Assembly (NCBI GenBank): GCA_045538935.1
Contig: JAZQEI010000022.1
Span: 1-64,000, forward strand
DNA from: RGIG3013 sp045538935
GTDB lineage: Bacteria > Bacillota > Clostridia > Oscillospirales > Acutalibacteraceae
Length of the DNA: 64,000 bases
Direction of reading: 5' to 3'
Shown: piece after piece, positions 17,221-26,919 of the stretch
How the letters are laid out: each line of letters opens with the position of its first letter
How positions within the stretch are numbered: the first letter of the stretch is position 1
Position numbers and translations under genes: made by a program
The notes under the pieces: generated by a model
Told to the model about the DNA's origin: nothing
The model's input: only the letters and a program-made list of their open reading frames with translations
The model's database searches: none

Positions 17221-18384
17221 TTATTCGCAGGCTTTCTTTATGATTTCGACTGCTTTTTTAAGAGTATCAAACGGAATATTTAAAGCGGGCAAAAGGCGTA
17301 CCTTGGTTTTTGCGGTAAGACAAAGTACTCCGTTTTCTATACACTTAGACACTATTTCCTTTGCGGGCTTTTCGGTTTCAATGCCAATCATAAGGCCCAT
17401 ACCGCTAACGCTCTTTACACCCTTAGCATTTTTAAGCTCTGAGAATATATACTCGCTCTTTTTATTTATTTCTTCTAAAAGTTTATCATCTATGCGGTTC
17501 ACTATACTAAGTGCGCCCGCACACGCTACAGGATTACCGCCAAAGGTTGAGCCGTGGTCAGAAAAACCTAAAACGCCCTCTACCTTTTCGGACATAAGTG
17601 TTGCGCCTATGGGAAGTCCACCGCCAAGGCCCTTTGCGGTAGTTATAATATCGGGCATAATGCCAAAATTCTCATAAGCATACATTTTGCCGGTTCTGCC
17701 GTTGCCTGTTTGAACTTCGTCGACAATAAGAATAATATCTTTTTCTTTGCAAAACTCTGCTGTTTTTGTAACAAAATCTGAATTCAACGGGTTAACTCCG
17801 CCCTCACCCTGAACACATTCAATCATAATTGCGGCAGTTTTTGTGCTTTCGGCTAAATTTTTTAAAGCATCAAAATCGTTAGCCTCAGTATAAACAAAAC
17901 CATCGGTTAATGGAGTAAAATCTTTATGGAATACATCTTGACCGGTTGCGGCTAGGGTTGTTAAAGTTCTGCCGTGAAAGCTATTGTTAAGTGTGATTAT
18001 TGTATAATAATCACTACCCTTTTTATTGGCCGCGTATTTTCTAGCAACCTTTATGGCGCACTCGTTAGCCTCGGCACCGGAGTTTGAGAAAAACACCTTT
18101 TTAAAACCGGTTTTGTTACATAAGGCTTCGGCCAAATTGGCACAAGGGTTTGTATAATAAAGGTTTGATGTATGCTGTAACGTGCCAAGCTGATTTGTTA
18201 CGGCTTTTACCCATTCATCGTCACAAAAGCCAAAGCTTGTAACACCAATGCCCGAGCCCATATCTATATACTCTTTTCCGTCGTTATCGACAGCTATAGA
18301 GCCCTTGCCCGATACAATATTTATAGGAAAACGTGCATATGTATTTGCGACAAATTGTTTATCTTTTGCGAAAATATCAGTCAT
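17221..18384 (-). CDS. argD: Acetylornithine aminotransferase
   Basis: This PLP-dependent class III aminotransferase (about 387 residues) converts N-acetylglutamate semialdehyde to N-acetylornithine. [36 protein letters not shown] and [14 protein letters not shown] (the PLP Lys) are present. ATG 18384 is chosen over an upstream frame extension, because GGGAGA lies 5 bases before it and it overlaps the argB stop by 8 bp (ATGACTGA), typical of coupling. Confidence 0.95.
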   Translation of the reverse strand: MTDIFAKDKQFVANTYARFPINIVSGKGSIAVDNDGKEYIDMGSGIGVTSFGFCDDEWVKAVTNQLGTLQHTSNLYYTNPCANLAEALCNKTGFKKVFFSNSGAEANECAIKVARKYAANKKGSDYYTIITLNNSFHGRTLTTLAATGQDVFHKDFTPLTDGFVYTEANDFDALKNLAESTKTAAIMIECVQGEGGVNPLNSDFVTKTAEFCKEKDIILIVDEVQTGNGRTGKMYAYENFGIMPDIITTAKGLGGGLPIGATLMSEKVEGVLGFSDHGSTFGGNPVACAGALSIVNRIDDKLLEEINKKSEYIFSELKNAKGVKSVSGMGLMIGIETEKPAKEIVSKCIENGVLCLTAKTKVRLLPALNIPFDTLKKAVEIIKKACE

Positions 18385-19249
18385 TTTTATCTCCCACGAC
18401 CATGGTACCCGCACCTTCGTCGGTTAAAAGCTCCATTAGTATAGAGTGCGGTACTCTGCCGTCCATTATAATTACGTTTTTAACTCCCTTTTCTATTGCA
18501 TTTATGCAACAGTCAATTTTGGGTATCATACCGCCCGAAATTACGCCTTGCTTTTTAAGTTCTTCGGCCTCGGTTACGGTGATTTCTGGGATAAGAGTCG
18601 ATACATCATCCTTATCCTTTAAAAGACCTGCAATATCGGTCATCATAATTAAACGCGAAGCATTTAAAGCACCTGCAATTGCCGCGGCAGCAGTATCACC
18701 GTTTATGTTATAGCTGTTACCCATTTTATCGCAACCGACGGTTGAAATTACGGGAATATAGCCTTTTTCTAATAAATCGTTAACGGGGCGGATATGTATT
18801 TTTGTTATCTCACCAACATAGCCTAAACGCTCGTCTTTAATCTCGGCCTCTATAAGTCTGCCGTCCATACCCGATATGCCCATGGCCTTGCCGCCCATCA
18901 TCTCTAAAAGATTTACAAGGGTTTTATTAACCTTGCCGGCTAAAACCATTTGAACAATATCGACAGTTTCTTTATCGGTAACTCTTAATCCGTCTACAAA
19001 CTCGGCCTTTTTGCCCAGTTTAGACATAACCTCGTTAATTTCAGGGCCGCCGCCATGAACTAAAACTATTTTAACGCCAATAAGCCAGAGCAAAACAATG
19101 TCTTGCATAACCTGCTCTTTTAACTGTTCGTTTATCATGGCATTGCCGCCGTATTTTACTACTACTACCTTACCTGTGTAGCGCTTTATGTAGGGCAGCG
19201 CTTCGGTTAAAACCTCGGCACGTTGTAGATTTGAAAAATCTGTTGTCAT
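18377..19249 (-). CDS. argB: Acetylglutamate kinase
   Basis: This 290-residue amino-acid kinase phosphorylates N-acetylglutamate and is a common point of arginine feedback. VVVKYGGNAM and LVHGGGPEINEVM are the ATP- and substrate-binding loops. INGDTAAAAIAGALNA and GGMIPKIDCCINAI complete the signature. In organisms with a cyclic (ArgJ) route this kinase is usually the arginine-inhibited step. Confidence 0.96.
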   Translation of the reverse strand: MTTDFSNLQRAEVLTEALPYIKRYTGKVVVVKYGGNAMINEQLKEQVMQDIVLLWLIGVKIVLVHGGGPEINEVMSKLGKKAEFVDGLRVTDKETVDIVQMVLAGKVNKTLVNLLEMMGGKAMGISGMDGRLIEAEIKDERLGYVGEITKIHIRPVNDLLEKGYIPVISTVGCDKMGNSYNINGDTAAAAIAGALNASRLIMMTDIAGLLKDKDDVSTLIPEITVTEAEELKKQGVISGGMIPKIDCCINAIEKGVKNVIIMDGRVPHSILMELLTDEGAGTMVVGDKND

Positions 19250-19270
19250 AAATTTAAAATTCCTTTCGGA

Positions 19271-20485
19271 CTAAGTTCTATAATCTCCGTTTATCTTAAC
19301 GTAATCGTAGGTCAAGTCGCATCCCCAAGCGGTTGCAGAATATTCACCGTTGCCTACATTGACTAATATTTCGATTTCTTTTTCTAATAAAATTTCTTTT
19401 GCCTTTTCTTCAGAAAACTCTATGCCTGCGCCATTTTTGCAAACATCAATTATGCCTTTTGCGCTTTTAAACGAAACATCAATTTTATTTACATCAAGCT
19501 TAGCGCCCGAATAGCCTAATGCACATAGCACTCTGCCCCAGTTTGCATCAGCACCGAACATAGCAGCCTTTAAAAGTGAAGAACAAATAACACTCTTAGC
19601 CGCTGTTTTTGCAGTAGTTAAATCGTTAGCGCCTGTAACTTTACATTCTAAAAGTTTGGTTGCGCCCTCACCGTCGCCGGCTATCATACGAGAAAGGTGA
19701 ACTGTAACGGTGTTAAGTGCTTTCATAAAGATTTCAAAATCTTCACCGTCAGACTCAATAATGTCATTCTCAGCTAATCCGTTAGCAAGCACACAAACCA
19801 TATCGTTTGTAGATGTATCGCCATCGACACTGAGCATATTAAATGTATTTTGAATATCGGTTGACAATGCCTTTTGCAACATTTTGGCCGATATGTTAAC
19901 ATCGGTTGTTATAAACACAAGCATGGTTGCCATATTGGGATGTATCATTCCGCTACCCTTGGCAATACCTCCTATGCGACAAGTTTTACCACCAAGTTTG
20001 AATTCTATGGCAACTTCCTTTTTAACGGTATCGGTAGTCATAATGCCTTGTGCCGCATCGTCGCTGCCATTAGCGTTAAGACCGCTTATAAGAGAATCCA
20101 TACCATCTTTAATAGGCTCAATTTCAAGAGGTTGTCCGATAACACCGGTAGAGGCTACTATAACATCGGTTTTAGATATATTAAGCTTATCCGCCACCAA
20201 AGAGCACATTTGCTCGGCAATTTCTATGCCGTTTGCATTACAAGTGTTAGCGTTGCCCGAGTTGCAAATAATTGCACTCGCTTTTCCGTTAGCTATATTG
20301 TTTTTAGTAACCAAAAGCGGTGCGCCTTTTACAAGATTTGTAGTGTAAACAGCCGCTGCAGTAGCGGGCTCTTTAGAACATATTAAAGATAAATCTTTTT
20401 TTGTTCTGTTTTTTCTTATACCACAGTGAACACCGTTTGCGGTAAAACCCTTTGCGGCACAAACACCGCCTTTAATAATTTGCAT
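19271..20485 (-). CDS. argJ: Glutamate N-acetyltransferase / ornithine acetyltransferase
   Basis: ArgJ recycles the acetyl group from N-acetylornithine to glutamate, making the pathway cyclic. The 404-residue precursor is cut autocatalytically before the Thr in GMIHPNMATMLVF, giving two subunits. ICNSGNANTC and MLSVDGDTSTNDM are family motifs. ATG 20485 is preferred, since the upstream GTG overlaps the ribosome site AAAGGTGG. No argA or argE is seen, consistent with an ArgJ-based route. Confidence 0.95.
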   Translation of the reverse strand: MQIIKGGVCAAKGFTANGVHCGIRKNRTKKDLSLICSKEPATAAAVYTTNLVKGAPLLVTKNNIANGKASAIICNSGNANTCNANGIEIAEQMCSLVADKLNISKTDVIVASTGVIGQPLEIEPIKDGMDSLISGLNANGSDDAAQGIMTTDTVKKEVAIEFKLGGKTCRIGGIAKGSGMIHPNMATMLVFITTDVNISAKMLQKALSTDIQNTFNMLSVDGDTSTNDMVCVLANGLAENDIIESDGEDFEIFMKALNTVTVHLSRMIAGDGEGATKLLECKVTGANDLTTAKTAAKSVICSSLLKAAMFGADANWGRVLCALGYSGAKLDVNKIDVSFKSAKGIIDVCKNGAGIEFSEEKAKEILLEKEIEILVNVGNGEYSATAWGCDLTYDYVKINGDYRT

Positions 20486-20496
20486 TTTTTCCACCT

Positions 20497-21420
20497 TTAA
20501 ATGTTAAGTCCTTCTGAAATTTTGGCGCCGAGCAATATGTTCATATTCTGTATAGCGCTTCCCGAGGCACCTTTGCCTAAATTATCGTAACGAGCAACCA
20601 ATACTATACGTTCATCATTACCTGTGATAGTAATTTGCATATCATCGCGTCCAGAAAACGCTGCGGCAGACAAAAAGCCGTTTTCATCTGCACTTTCAAC
20701 AAATTTTACAATAGAGCCGTTGTAGTAATTTTTGTATATTTGTTTTAATTCGTTTATATTAGCCTTTATATCGCCTTTAAAAAGCGGAACACTCACCTGC
20801 ATACCCGCGTAATAATCGGCAACTATGGGGGCAAAAACAGGAGCATTATTAAGACCGCAAACCTTTACCATTTCGGCAAGGTGTTTATGTTGTTGAGGCA
20901 AAGCGTACATTCTTGGAGCATCTAAAAGAGGGCTTCTATCGGCCGACTGATACTCGGCTATCATCTGCTTGCCGCCGCCCGAATAACCGGTTAGAGAAAA
21001 GCAAGAAAGCTTGGCATCGGTTTTTAAAGCGCCGCTCTCTATTAAAGGTTTTATAAGTGCTATAAAACCGCTTGCGTGACAACCGGGATTCGCTATACGC
21101 TTAGAAGTCTTAATTTTATTTAAATTATTATCTATTTCAGCAAAACCGTACTGCCAAGCATCGTTAGTGCGATGTGCCGTTGAGGTGTCGATAACAGCAG
21201 TATTTGTGTTGTTTATAAGACTTACTGCCTCTATAGCCGCGGCATCGGGCAGACAAAGAAAGGCTATGTCTGCGCCATTTAATGCTTCTGCACGAGCAGA
21301 TGTGTCCTTACGCAACTGCTCGGGTAAGGTTATAAGTTGTATATCGTGTCTTTTTTCTAAACGCTCGTATATTCTTAGTCCCGTTGTTCCTGCCGAGCCA
21401 TCTATAAAAACTTTAGTCAT
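20497..21420 (-). CDS. argC: N-acetyl-gamma-glutamyl-phosphate reductase, short type 2
   Basis: ArgC reduces N-acetylglutamyl phosphate to the semialdehyde with NADPH. At 307 residues it is the shorter type 2 enzyme. VFIDGSAGTTGLRIYERL binds NADP, NPGCHASGF carries the catalytic Cys, and TGYSGGGKQMI is the family's substrate loop. It starts 8 bp inside the end of argH. Confidence 0.95.
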   Translation of the reverse strand: MTKVFIDGSAGTTGLRIYERLEKRHDIQLITLPEQLRKDTSARAEALNGADIAFLCLPDAAAIEAVSLINNTNTAVIDTSTAHRTNDAWQYGFAEIDNNLNKIKTSKRIANPGCHASGFIALIKPLIESGALKTDAKLSCFSLTGYSGGGKQMIAEYQSADRSPLLDAPRMYALPQQHKHLAEMVKVCGLNNAPVFAPIVADYYAGMQVSVPLFKGDIKANINELKQIYKNYYNGSIVKFVESADENGFLSAAAFSGRDDMQITITGNDERIVLVARYDNLGKGASGSAIQNMNILLGAKISEGLNI

Positions 21421-22792
21421 TAGTTAGTTCCTTTTTTACAAAATCAATTTGTTGCTCTACGCATTTTACCGAGGTTCCACCCTCAGAAATGCGACGCTCT
21501 ACACAAGTGTTTAAATCTACTGCGCTAAATACATCGTTTTCAAATAGTTCGCTAAACTGCTTGTATTCATCGAGCGTAAGTGTTTCTAAAACCTTATCAT
21601 TCTTAATACATTCGCTTACTATTTGACCCGATATTTTATATGCCGCTCTAAATGGTAAACCTTTATTAACCAAATAATCGGCAAGGTCGGTAGCGTTTAT
21701 AAAGCCTTTTTGAGCAGCCTTTAACATGTTAGAAGAATTTACCTTCATGGTGTCTAACATACCAACAAGCACTTTTAGGCACATAATTACGGTATCTACC
21801 GCATCGAAAACGCCTTCTTTGTCTTCTTGCATATCTTTATTATACGCAAGCGGCAAACTCTTCATAGTAGCAAGTAGAGCCATTAAATCGCCATAAACTC
21901 TGCCGGTTTTACCGCGTATTAATTCTGCCATATCGGGATTTTTCTTTTGAGGCATTATAGACGAGCCGGTAGTATAGCTATCAGATAAATCTATAAACTT
22001 AAACTCCCAGCTTGACCAAAGGATAATTTCTTCGCTAAGGCGAGATAAATGCATCATTAAAATACTTAATACCGATAATAGTTCTAAGCAAAAATCGCGG
22101 TCAGAAACACCATCTATGGAGTTTAAACAAATACCATCAAAACCCAACTGCTCTGCTTCAAAACGGCGGTTGGTATTAAAGGTAGTACCCGCTAGCGCGC
22201 AGCTTCCTATAGGAGAAATATTTGTACGCTTTTTGCAGTCTTTAAGCCTATCTACATCGCGAAGTAACATCATAGCGTATGCCAAAAGGTGATGCCCAAA
22301 GGTTATGGGTTGAGCGCGCTGAAGATGTGTGTAACCCGGCATTATTACCGACTTGTTTTCTTCGGCTTGCTTTACAATTACACCAATAACTTGTTTTAAA
22401 AGAGCAGTAATCTCATCATTTTTCTCTTTTAAATACATACGCATATCTAGCGCTACTTGGTCATTACGACTTCTGGCAGTATGTAGTTTTTTACCAACAT
22501 CGCCTATACGCTCGGTAAGCACCTGCTCTATAAACATATGTATATCTTCGCAATCCATATTAAAAGCAAGACTGCCGTTCTCGATATCATCGAGAACGGT
22601 CTTGAGTCCGTCTATTAATTTGTCGGCTTCTTCCCTTTTTATAATGCCTTGCGCGCCAAGCATTAAAGCATGAGCCATGCTCCCTTTGATGTCTTGCTTA
22701 TACATTCTGCTATCAAAATGTATTGACGAATTAAAGTCGTCGGCTATTTTTTCGGTTTTGCCGTCGGTGCGGCCTGCCCACATTTTAGACAT
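21413..22792 (-). CDS. argH: Argininosuccinate lyase
   Basis: ArgH splits argininosuccinate into arginine and fumarate, the last step. The 459-residue fumarase/aspartase-superfamily protein has the signature GSSIMPQKKNPDMAELIRGK near residue 275. It also has HTARSRNDQVALDMRMYL and GYTHLQRAQPITFGHHL. It follows argG by 31 bp. Confidence 0.97.
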   Translation of the reverse strand: MSKMWAGRTDGKTEKIADDFNSSIHFDSRMYKQDIKGSMAHALMLGAQGIIKREEADKLIDGLKTVLDDIENGSLAFNMDCEDIHMFIEQVLTERIGDVGKKLHTARSRNDQVALDMRMYLKEKNDEITALLKQVIGVIVKQAEENKSVIMPGYTHLQRAQPITFGHHLLAYAMMLLRDVDRLKDCKKRTNISPIGSCALAGTTFNTNRRFEAEQLGFDGICLNSIDGVSDRDFCLELLSVLSILMMHLSRLSEEIILWSSWEFKFIDLSDSYTTGSSIMPQKKNPDMAELIRGKTGRVYGDLMALLATMKSLPLAYNKDMQEDKEGVFDAVDTVIMCLKVLVGMLDTMKVNSSNMLKAAQKGFINATDLADYLVNKGLPFRAAYKISGQIVSECIKNDKVLETLTLDEYKQFSELFENDVFSAVDLNTCVERRISEGGTSVKCVEQQIDFVKKELTND

Positions 22793-22823
22793 TTAATATT
22801 CTTCCTTAAAAATTACTTGTTAA

Positions 22824-24041
22824 TTATTTCTTGCCGTCTACAATGGCCTGAACCTTTATGGGTAGACCGTAAAGGTTAATAAAGCCCTCGGAGTCTTTTT
22901 GGTTGTAATCACTCTCACCAAATGTAGCAATTTCTTCGCTATACAGTGAATAAGGACTCCAAACACCAGCATTTATAATGTTACCTTTGTAAAGCTTTAA
23001 TTTAACTGTACCTGTAACATTTTCTTGAGTTTTATCTACAAATGCAGATAACGCTTCTCTTAAAGGTGTAAACCACTGGCCATTGTAAACGAGTTCTGCA
23101 AATGTAATAGAAAGCTTTTGTTTTTCGTGCATTGTCATTTTATCAAGACAAAGTGTTTCTAAAACGTTATGTGCTTTGTAAAGAATGGTACCACCGGGAG
23201 TTTCGTAAACGCCACGGCACTTCATACCAACAAGTCTGTTTTCTACAATATCTATAATACCAATACCATTTTTACCGCCAAGCTCATTTAGCTTTAAGAT
23301 AATATTTTTAGCGGTCATTTTCTCGCCATTTAATGCAACAGGAATACCCTTTTCAAAATCTAAGGTTACATATTCAGGAACGTCGGGTGCGTCTATCGGA
23401 GAAACGCCCATTTCTAAGAAGCCGGGCTTTTCGTACATAGGCTCATTTCCGGTATCCTCTAAATCCATACCCTCGTGAGATAAATGCCAAAGGTTTTTGT
23501 CTTTAGAATAGTTGGTTTCGCGATTTATCTTTAGCGGAATATTGTGTGCCTCGGCATACTCAATTTCTTCATCACGAGATTTTATATCCCACTCTCTCCA
23601 AGGAGCAATAATAGGCATATTGGGTGCAAAATGCTTTATTGCAAGTTCAAAACGAACTTGGTCATTACCCTTACCAGTACAACCGTGGCAAATAGCATCG
23701 GCATTTTCTTTAATTGCTATTTCTACTAGTCCCTTAGCAATGCAAGGACGTGCATGAGAAGTACCTAAAAGATAATCTTCGTAAACAGCGCCAGCCTTCA
23801 TGGTAGGAATAATATAATCGTCTACATATTCCTCGGTTAAATCTAAAACGTAAAGCTTAGATGCACCTGTTTTTATAGCCTTTTCTTCTAAACCCTCAAG
23901 CTCGTCAGCCTGACCAACGTTACCCGAAACTGCAATAACCTCACAGTTGTTGTAATTCTCTTTAAGCCACGGAATGATAATTGATGTATCAAGTCCGCCC
24001 GAATAAGCTAAAACTACCTTTTTAATGTTTTCTTTGTTCAT
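22824..24041 (-). CDS. argG: Argininosuccinate synthase, first gene of the arg operon
   Basis: ArgG joins citrulline and aspartate using ATP. The 405-residue protein has the PP-loop [19 protein letters not shown] at the N-terminus, [13 protein letters not shown] and [12 protein letters not shown]. It is the promoter-proximal gene of a seven-gene operon (GHCJBDF) that lacks carAB, so carbamoyl phosphate must come from elsewhere. A ribosome site GGAGG lies upstream of the ATG. Confidence 0.97.
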   Translation of the reverse strand: MNKENIKKVVLAYSGGLDTSIIIPWLKENYNNCEVIAVSGNVGQADELEGLEEKAIKTGASKLYVLDLTEEYVDDYIIPTMKAGAVYEDYLLGTSHARPCIAKGLVEIAIKENADAICHGCTGKGNDQVRFELAIKHFAPNMPIIAPWREWDIKSRDEEIEYAEAHNIPLKINRETNYSKDKNLWHLSHEGMDLEDTGNEPMYEKPGFLEMGVSPIDAPDVPEYVTLDFEKGIPVALNGEKMTAKNIILKLNELGGKNGIGIIDIVENRLVGMKCRGVYETPGGTILYKAHNVLETLCLDKMTMHEKQKLSITFAELVYNGQWFTPLREALSAFVDKTQENVTGTVKLKLYKGNIINAGVWSPYSLYSEEIATFGESDYNQKDSEGFINLYGLPIKVQAIVDGKK

Positions 24042-24091
24042 TTTATATTCCTCCGTTTAATTTGGATTGGTTGTTTTTTGAATATGCAGAC

Positions 24092-24119
24092 ATTATACCA
24101 CTTTGTATGCATATGTCAA
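24092..24119 (-). promoter_or_regulatory. arg operon promoter
   Basis: On the minus strand a consensus TTGACA (24119-24114) and TATAAT (24097-24092) are separated by 16 bases. The spacer includes TATGCATA, which resembles half an ARG box, so an ArgR-type repressor would overlap the polymerase site. Confidence 0.85.
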
Positions 24120-24205
24120 GCATATTTCGTATAAAAATTCATTATTTCGTTAATTTTATGCATATTATACCGAATATTTGCATATTCTGTGCATATTTAG
24201 TGAAT
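24105..24205. promoter_or_regulatory. Cluster of ARG-box-like sites upstream of argG
   Basis: This AT-rich stretch holds several sequences like the ArgR operator consensus (TGAATwwwwATTCA). The best is CGTATAAAAATTCA (24128-24141). TTAATTTTATGCAT is at 24150-24163 and GAATATTTGCATATTC at 24172-24187. Repeated GCATAT blocks continue to about 24196. Multiple boxes upstream of an arg promoter fit hexameric ArgR control; no argR gene is in the window. Confidence 0.55.
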
Positions 24206-24225
24206 TTTAACAACTATTTGAGCCT

Positions 24226-24750
24226 TTATTTAAAAAGAGCCCTTATGTATGCAAAGGTTTTTTCTTCGCCCTGCTCTTTTAACATTAATAAAAACTTTTC
24301 TAAAAGGTCTGAGGTTTTAGGATGAATAAACCTATTTGGCTTGCCCCTTAAAAAATATTCTAGCGGGTGCGAATTGGTATAATTTTTGCCCTGATATATT
24401 TTACTTGCCGCTACTCTGTCACAAAACATCTCTACAACAAATTTCAGCGGCATCTCGACCGGCATTACTTTGCGCTCTTTGGGGTTATAGTCGGTCCAGT
24501 ACTCAAAATGATGTTTATTTCTGCCCTTATGATGCAACCATGCGGCAGAATAACCGTTGCTTTCTCTTTCGGCTTCATTAGGGCTGCGCTTACCGTTTTG
24601 GTAAAATTTACAGCCTGTAAAAAACTCTATAGGTGTATATTTAGATAAATCATGAAAAAGCCCCTGAAAACCTATGCCCGCCTTAAAACAATGCCGTATT
24701 ACCGCATGACGATGACGGGTGATAGTTTTAAAATGTTTAAATATATTCAT
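24226..24750 (-). CDS. DUF5662-like conserved protein
   Basis: This 174-residue cytoplasmic protein has no known function. It is rich in His and aromatic residues, notably HDLSKYTPIEFF and AAWLHHKGRNKHHFEYW. The pattern matches what I recall of the DUF5662 family found across Clostridia. The conserved HD and HH pairs suggest a metal-binding helical protein (HD-like), but that is inference. It has its own promoter (24783-24811) and reads towards the arg promoter. Confidence 0.65.
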   Translation of the reverse strand: MNIFKHFKTITRHRHAVIRHCFKAGIGFQGLFHDLSKYTPIEFFTGCKFYQNGKRSPNEAERESNGYSAAWLHHKGRNKHHFEYWTDYNPKERKVMPVEMPLKFVVEMFCDRVAASKIYQGKNYTNSHPLEYFLRGKPNRFIHPKTSDLLEKFLLMLKEQGEEKTFAYIRALFK

Positions 24751-24782
24751 TATATCTATCCTATTAAATAAAAATATAGGCC

Positions 24783-24811
24783 ATTATACCACTATTTATA
24801 AATTAAATCAA
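24783..24811 (-). promoter_or_regulatory. Promoter of the DUF5662-like gene
   Basis: Minus-strand TTGATT (24811-24806) and TATAAT (24788-24783) are 17 bases apart, about 33 bp before the ATG. Confidence 0.65.
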
Positions 24812-24822
24812 TTACATTTTTA

Positions 24823-24851
24823 TTGACTTGTTTATAAAAATGCTTTATACT
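24823..24851 (+). promoter_or_regulatory. Promoter of the fur-znu operon
   Basis: TTGACT (24823-24828) and TATACT (24846-24851) have a 17-base spacer. The Fur-type operator begins 8 bases after the -10 element, covering the likely transcription start. Confidence 0.75.
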
Positions 24852-24859
24852 TGCAAATA

Positions 24860-24874
24860 TGAGAATTATTCTCA
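24860..24874 (+). promoter_or_regulatory. Fur-family operator (7-1-7 palindrome)
   Basis: TGAGAAT-T-ATTCTCA is a perfect 7-1-7 inverted repeat, the form bound by Fur, Zur and PerR proteins. It sits at the expected transcription start of the regulator gene, so autorepression with the metal as co-repressor is likely. Confidence 0.8.
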
Positions 24875-24897
24875 ATTTCGCGCCGTGGGGTGAACAT

Positions 24898-25314
24898 ATG
24901 GAATATAAAACCGAACAAAAAAATGCTGTTTTGTACTTTTTAAAGCAAAATTCTGAGCATCATTTTACCGCTAGCCAGATTGTTGATGCCCTACGGAAAA
25001 CTGAAAATTCACCTGCTAAAAGCTCGGTATACCGAATTATAAACAATTTGGTAAAGAACGGAAAAATAAGAAGATTTGAGAGTAATAGTGAAAAAAACTT
25101 TGTATATCAGTATGCACATTTAAGTGACACTTGTGAAAACCATTATCACCTAAAGTGCACCGACTGTGGCAAGCTTATTCACATGGAATGTGAACATTTA
25201 ACCGACGTTTGCCGTCATATTGCCAGCGAGCACGGCTTTTTGGTAGGTACGGGAAAATCTGTTATATATGGCTGTTGCAAAGAATGTTTAACAAAAACCT
25301 CGAAGGAAAAATAA
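24898..25314 (+). CDS. Fur-family metalloregulator (probably Zur-like)
   Basis: This 138-residue regulator has an N-terminal winged helix (about 1-80, FTASQIVDALR and KSSVYRIINNLVKNGKIRRF). Its C-terminal metal-binding domain has HYHLKCTDCGK, MECEH and CCKEC, giving the two CxxC pairs of the structural zinc site. ATG 24898 is preferred to 24859, because the GGGGTG ribosome site precedes it and the earlier codons overlap the operator. Linked to a zinc/manganese-type ABC transporter, it is most likely the zinc-uptake repressor, although Fur or Mur roles cannot be excluded. Confidence 0.85.
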   Translation: MEYKTEQKNAVLYFLKQNSEHHFTASQIVDALRKTENSPAKSSVYRIINNLVKNGKIRRFESNSEKNFVYQYAHLSDTCENHYHLKCTDCGKLIHMECEHLTDVCRHIASEHGFLVGTGKSVIYGCCKECLTKTSKEK

Positions 25315-25315
25315 T

Positions 25316-26233
25316 ATGAAAAGATTTTTTATTGTTTTGCTCTGCATATCACTTTTGTTTAGCGCTGTGGGTTGCACGAGTGAAAACACACAAAATAATA
25401 AATTGAATATAGTTACCACCGTTTTCCCTGCCTTTGATTTTGCAAGAGAAATTGCACAAGATAAAGCCAATATAACTATGCTTCTCCCACCCGGCACTGA
25501 GAGTCATTTTTATGAGCCAAGCCTTAACGATATTGCCAAAATTGAGCAGTGCGATCTATTTATTTATGCAGGCGGTGACATTGACGGTTGGGCCGATGAC
25601 GTTATAGGTGCATTAGGCAAAGAAATTAATGTAATTTGTATGAGCTCGTGTGTTGAACCGCTACACACAGAGCATATACACGATCACCAAAAGGGCGGTT
25701 ACGATAGCCATGTTTGGACATCGCCTAAAAACGCTAAGATAATATGCGAAAAAATAACCGAGTGTTTGTGCTCGTTAGACACCTTGAATTCTGAATATTA
25801 TAATAGCCGACTTGTGTATTATTCGGCGCAGTTAGATTTTCTTGATAATGAGCTTAAAAATATATCCGAGACTAAAATGCAAAACACCCTTGTGTTTGCC
25901 GATCGCTTTCCGTTTTTATATTTAGCCAAGGATTACGGTTTTGAACACCTTGCTGCAATAGACGGTTGCTCAAGCGAAACCGAGCCTACACTTACAGCAA
26001 TATCTACCATTATAGATACTGTAAATAAACAAAACATTCCAACTGTTTTTTATATTGAATTCTCATCACAAAAAACCGCCGATATTATTTGCAGTAACAC
26101 AGGTGCCAATAAAAAACTTTTGCACTCATGCCATAATGTATCAAGCGAGGAATTTAAGTCTGAAACTTATATATCTCTAATGATGCAAAACATTAAAAAC
26201 ATAAAGGAGGCCTTGTGCGATGGAGCTTATTAG
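25316..26233 (+). CDS. znuA: Zinc/manganese ABC transporter, substrate-binding lipoprotein
   Basis: This is the extracellular metal-binding component (305 residues, cluster A-1). A lipoprotein signal ends in LLFSAVGC with the lipidated Cys at 19. Metal-ligand histidines are in PPGTESHFYEPS and in GGYDSHVWTSP. Between them is a short His-rich stretch (HTEHIHDHQ), typical of zinc carriers rather than manganese ones. It starts 1 bp after the regulator's stop and overlaps the ATPase gene by 14 bp. Confidence 0.88.
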   Translation: MKRFFIVLLCISLLFSAVGCTSENTQNNKLNIVTTVFPAFDFAREIAQDKANITMLLPPGTESHFYEPSLNDIAKIEQCDLFIYAGGDIDGWADDVIGALGKEINVICMSSCVEPLHTEHIHDHQKGGYDSHVWTSPKNAKIICEKITECLCSLDTLNSEYYNSRLVYYSAQLDFLDNELKNISETKMQNTLVFADRFPFLYLAKDYGFEHLAAIDGCSSETEPTLTAISTIIDTVNKQNIPTVFYIEFSSQKTADIICSNTGANKKLLHSCHNVSSEEFKSETYISLMMQNIKNIKEALCDGAY

Positions 26234-26918
26234 TTGCGAAAATGTAGCGCTAAAATACCAGTCATACACTGTTTGCGATAATCTAAACTTTACGGTTTGC
26301 GACGGGGATTATTTGTGTATTGTTGGTGAAAACGGCTCGGGCAAGAGCACTCTTGTAAATGCTCTTTTATCGTTAAAAGAATGCAGCGAGGGAAAAATCA
26401 CCTTTAAAGATGGCCTTAAAGTTTCGCAAATTGGTTATTTACCGCAAACAACACAAATAGAAAAAGATTTTCCGGCAAGTGTTTTTGAGGTAGTATTATC
26501 GGGTTGTTTGGCACACAAAAAAGGTCTTTTTTTTAAATCAGAGCAAAAAAAGCAGGCACAAAAAGCTTTAGAACTACTTAATATTAACGACATAAAGAAA
26601 AAAAGTTTTTCATCTCTTTCGGGTGGTCAAAAGCAGCGAGTTTTGTTGGCTCGTGCTCTTTGTGCCGCAAAAAAAGTACTTTTATTAGACGAACCTATAT
26701 CGGGCTTAGACCCCATAGCAACGGCTAAAATGTACGATATTATAAATACTTTAAACCGAGAATACAAAATGACCATAATAGTAGTATCGCACGATTTAGA
26801 GGCCGCTTTAAAATATGCTACACACATTTTGCACATAAACCATTCAAGTTCATTTTTTGGCACTACCGATGAATACAAAAATTCCAGTATCGCCAAAAAC
26901 TATTTAGGGGGGCATTAA
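26220..26918 (+). CDS. znuC: Zinc/manganese ABC transporter, ATPase
   Basis: This 232-residue cytoplasmic ATPase powers metal import. Walker A is GENGSGKSTL, the signature is SLSGGQKQRVLLARAL, Walker B is VLLLDEPISGLD, and the switch His is in VVSHDLE. The order of genes (binding protein, ATPase, permease) and the overlap with the upstream gene support one complex. Confidence 0.93.
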   Translation: MELISCENVALKYQSYTVCDNLNFTVCDGDYLCIVGENGSGKSTLVNALLSLKECSEGKITFKDGLKVSQIGYLPQTTQIEKDFPASVFEVVLSGCLAHKKGLFFKSEQKKQAQKALELLNINDIKKKSFSSLSGGQKQRVLLARALCAAKKVLLLDEPISGLDPIATAKMYDIINTLNREYKMTIIVVSHDLEAALKYATHILHINHSSSFFGTTDEYKNSSIAKNYLGGH

Positions 26919-26919
26919 A

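Noticed and set aside
15645..17677. Several antisense frames opposite the araC and arg genes (for example 16897-17283 and 17207-17677).
   Set aside because: They lie over well-conserved coding sequence on the other strand and lack their own start signals or family matches.
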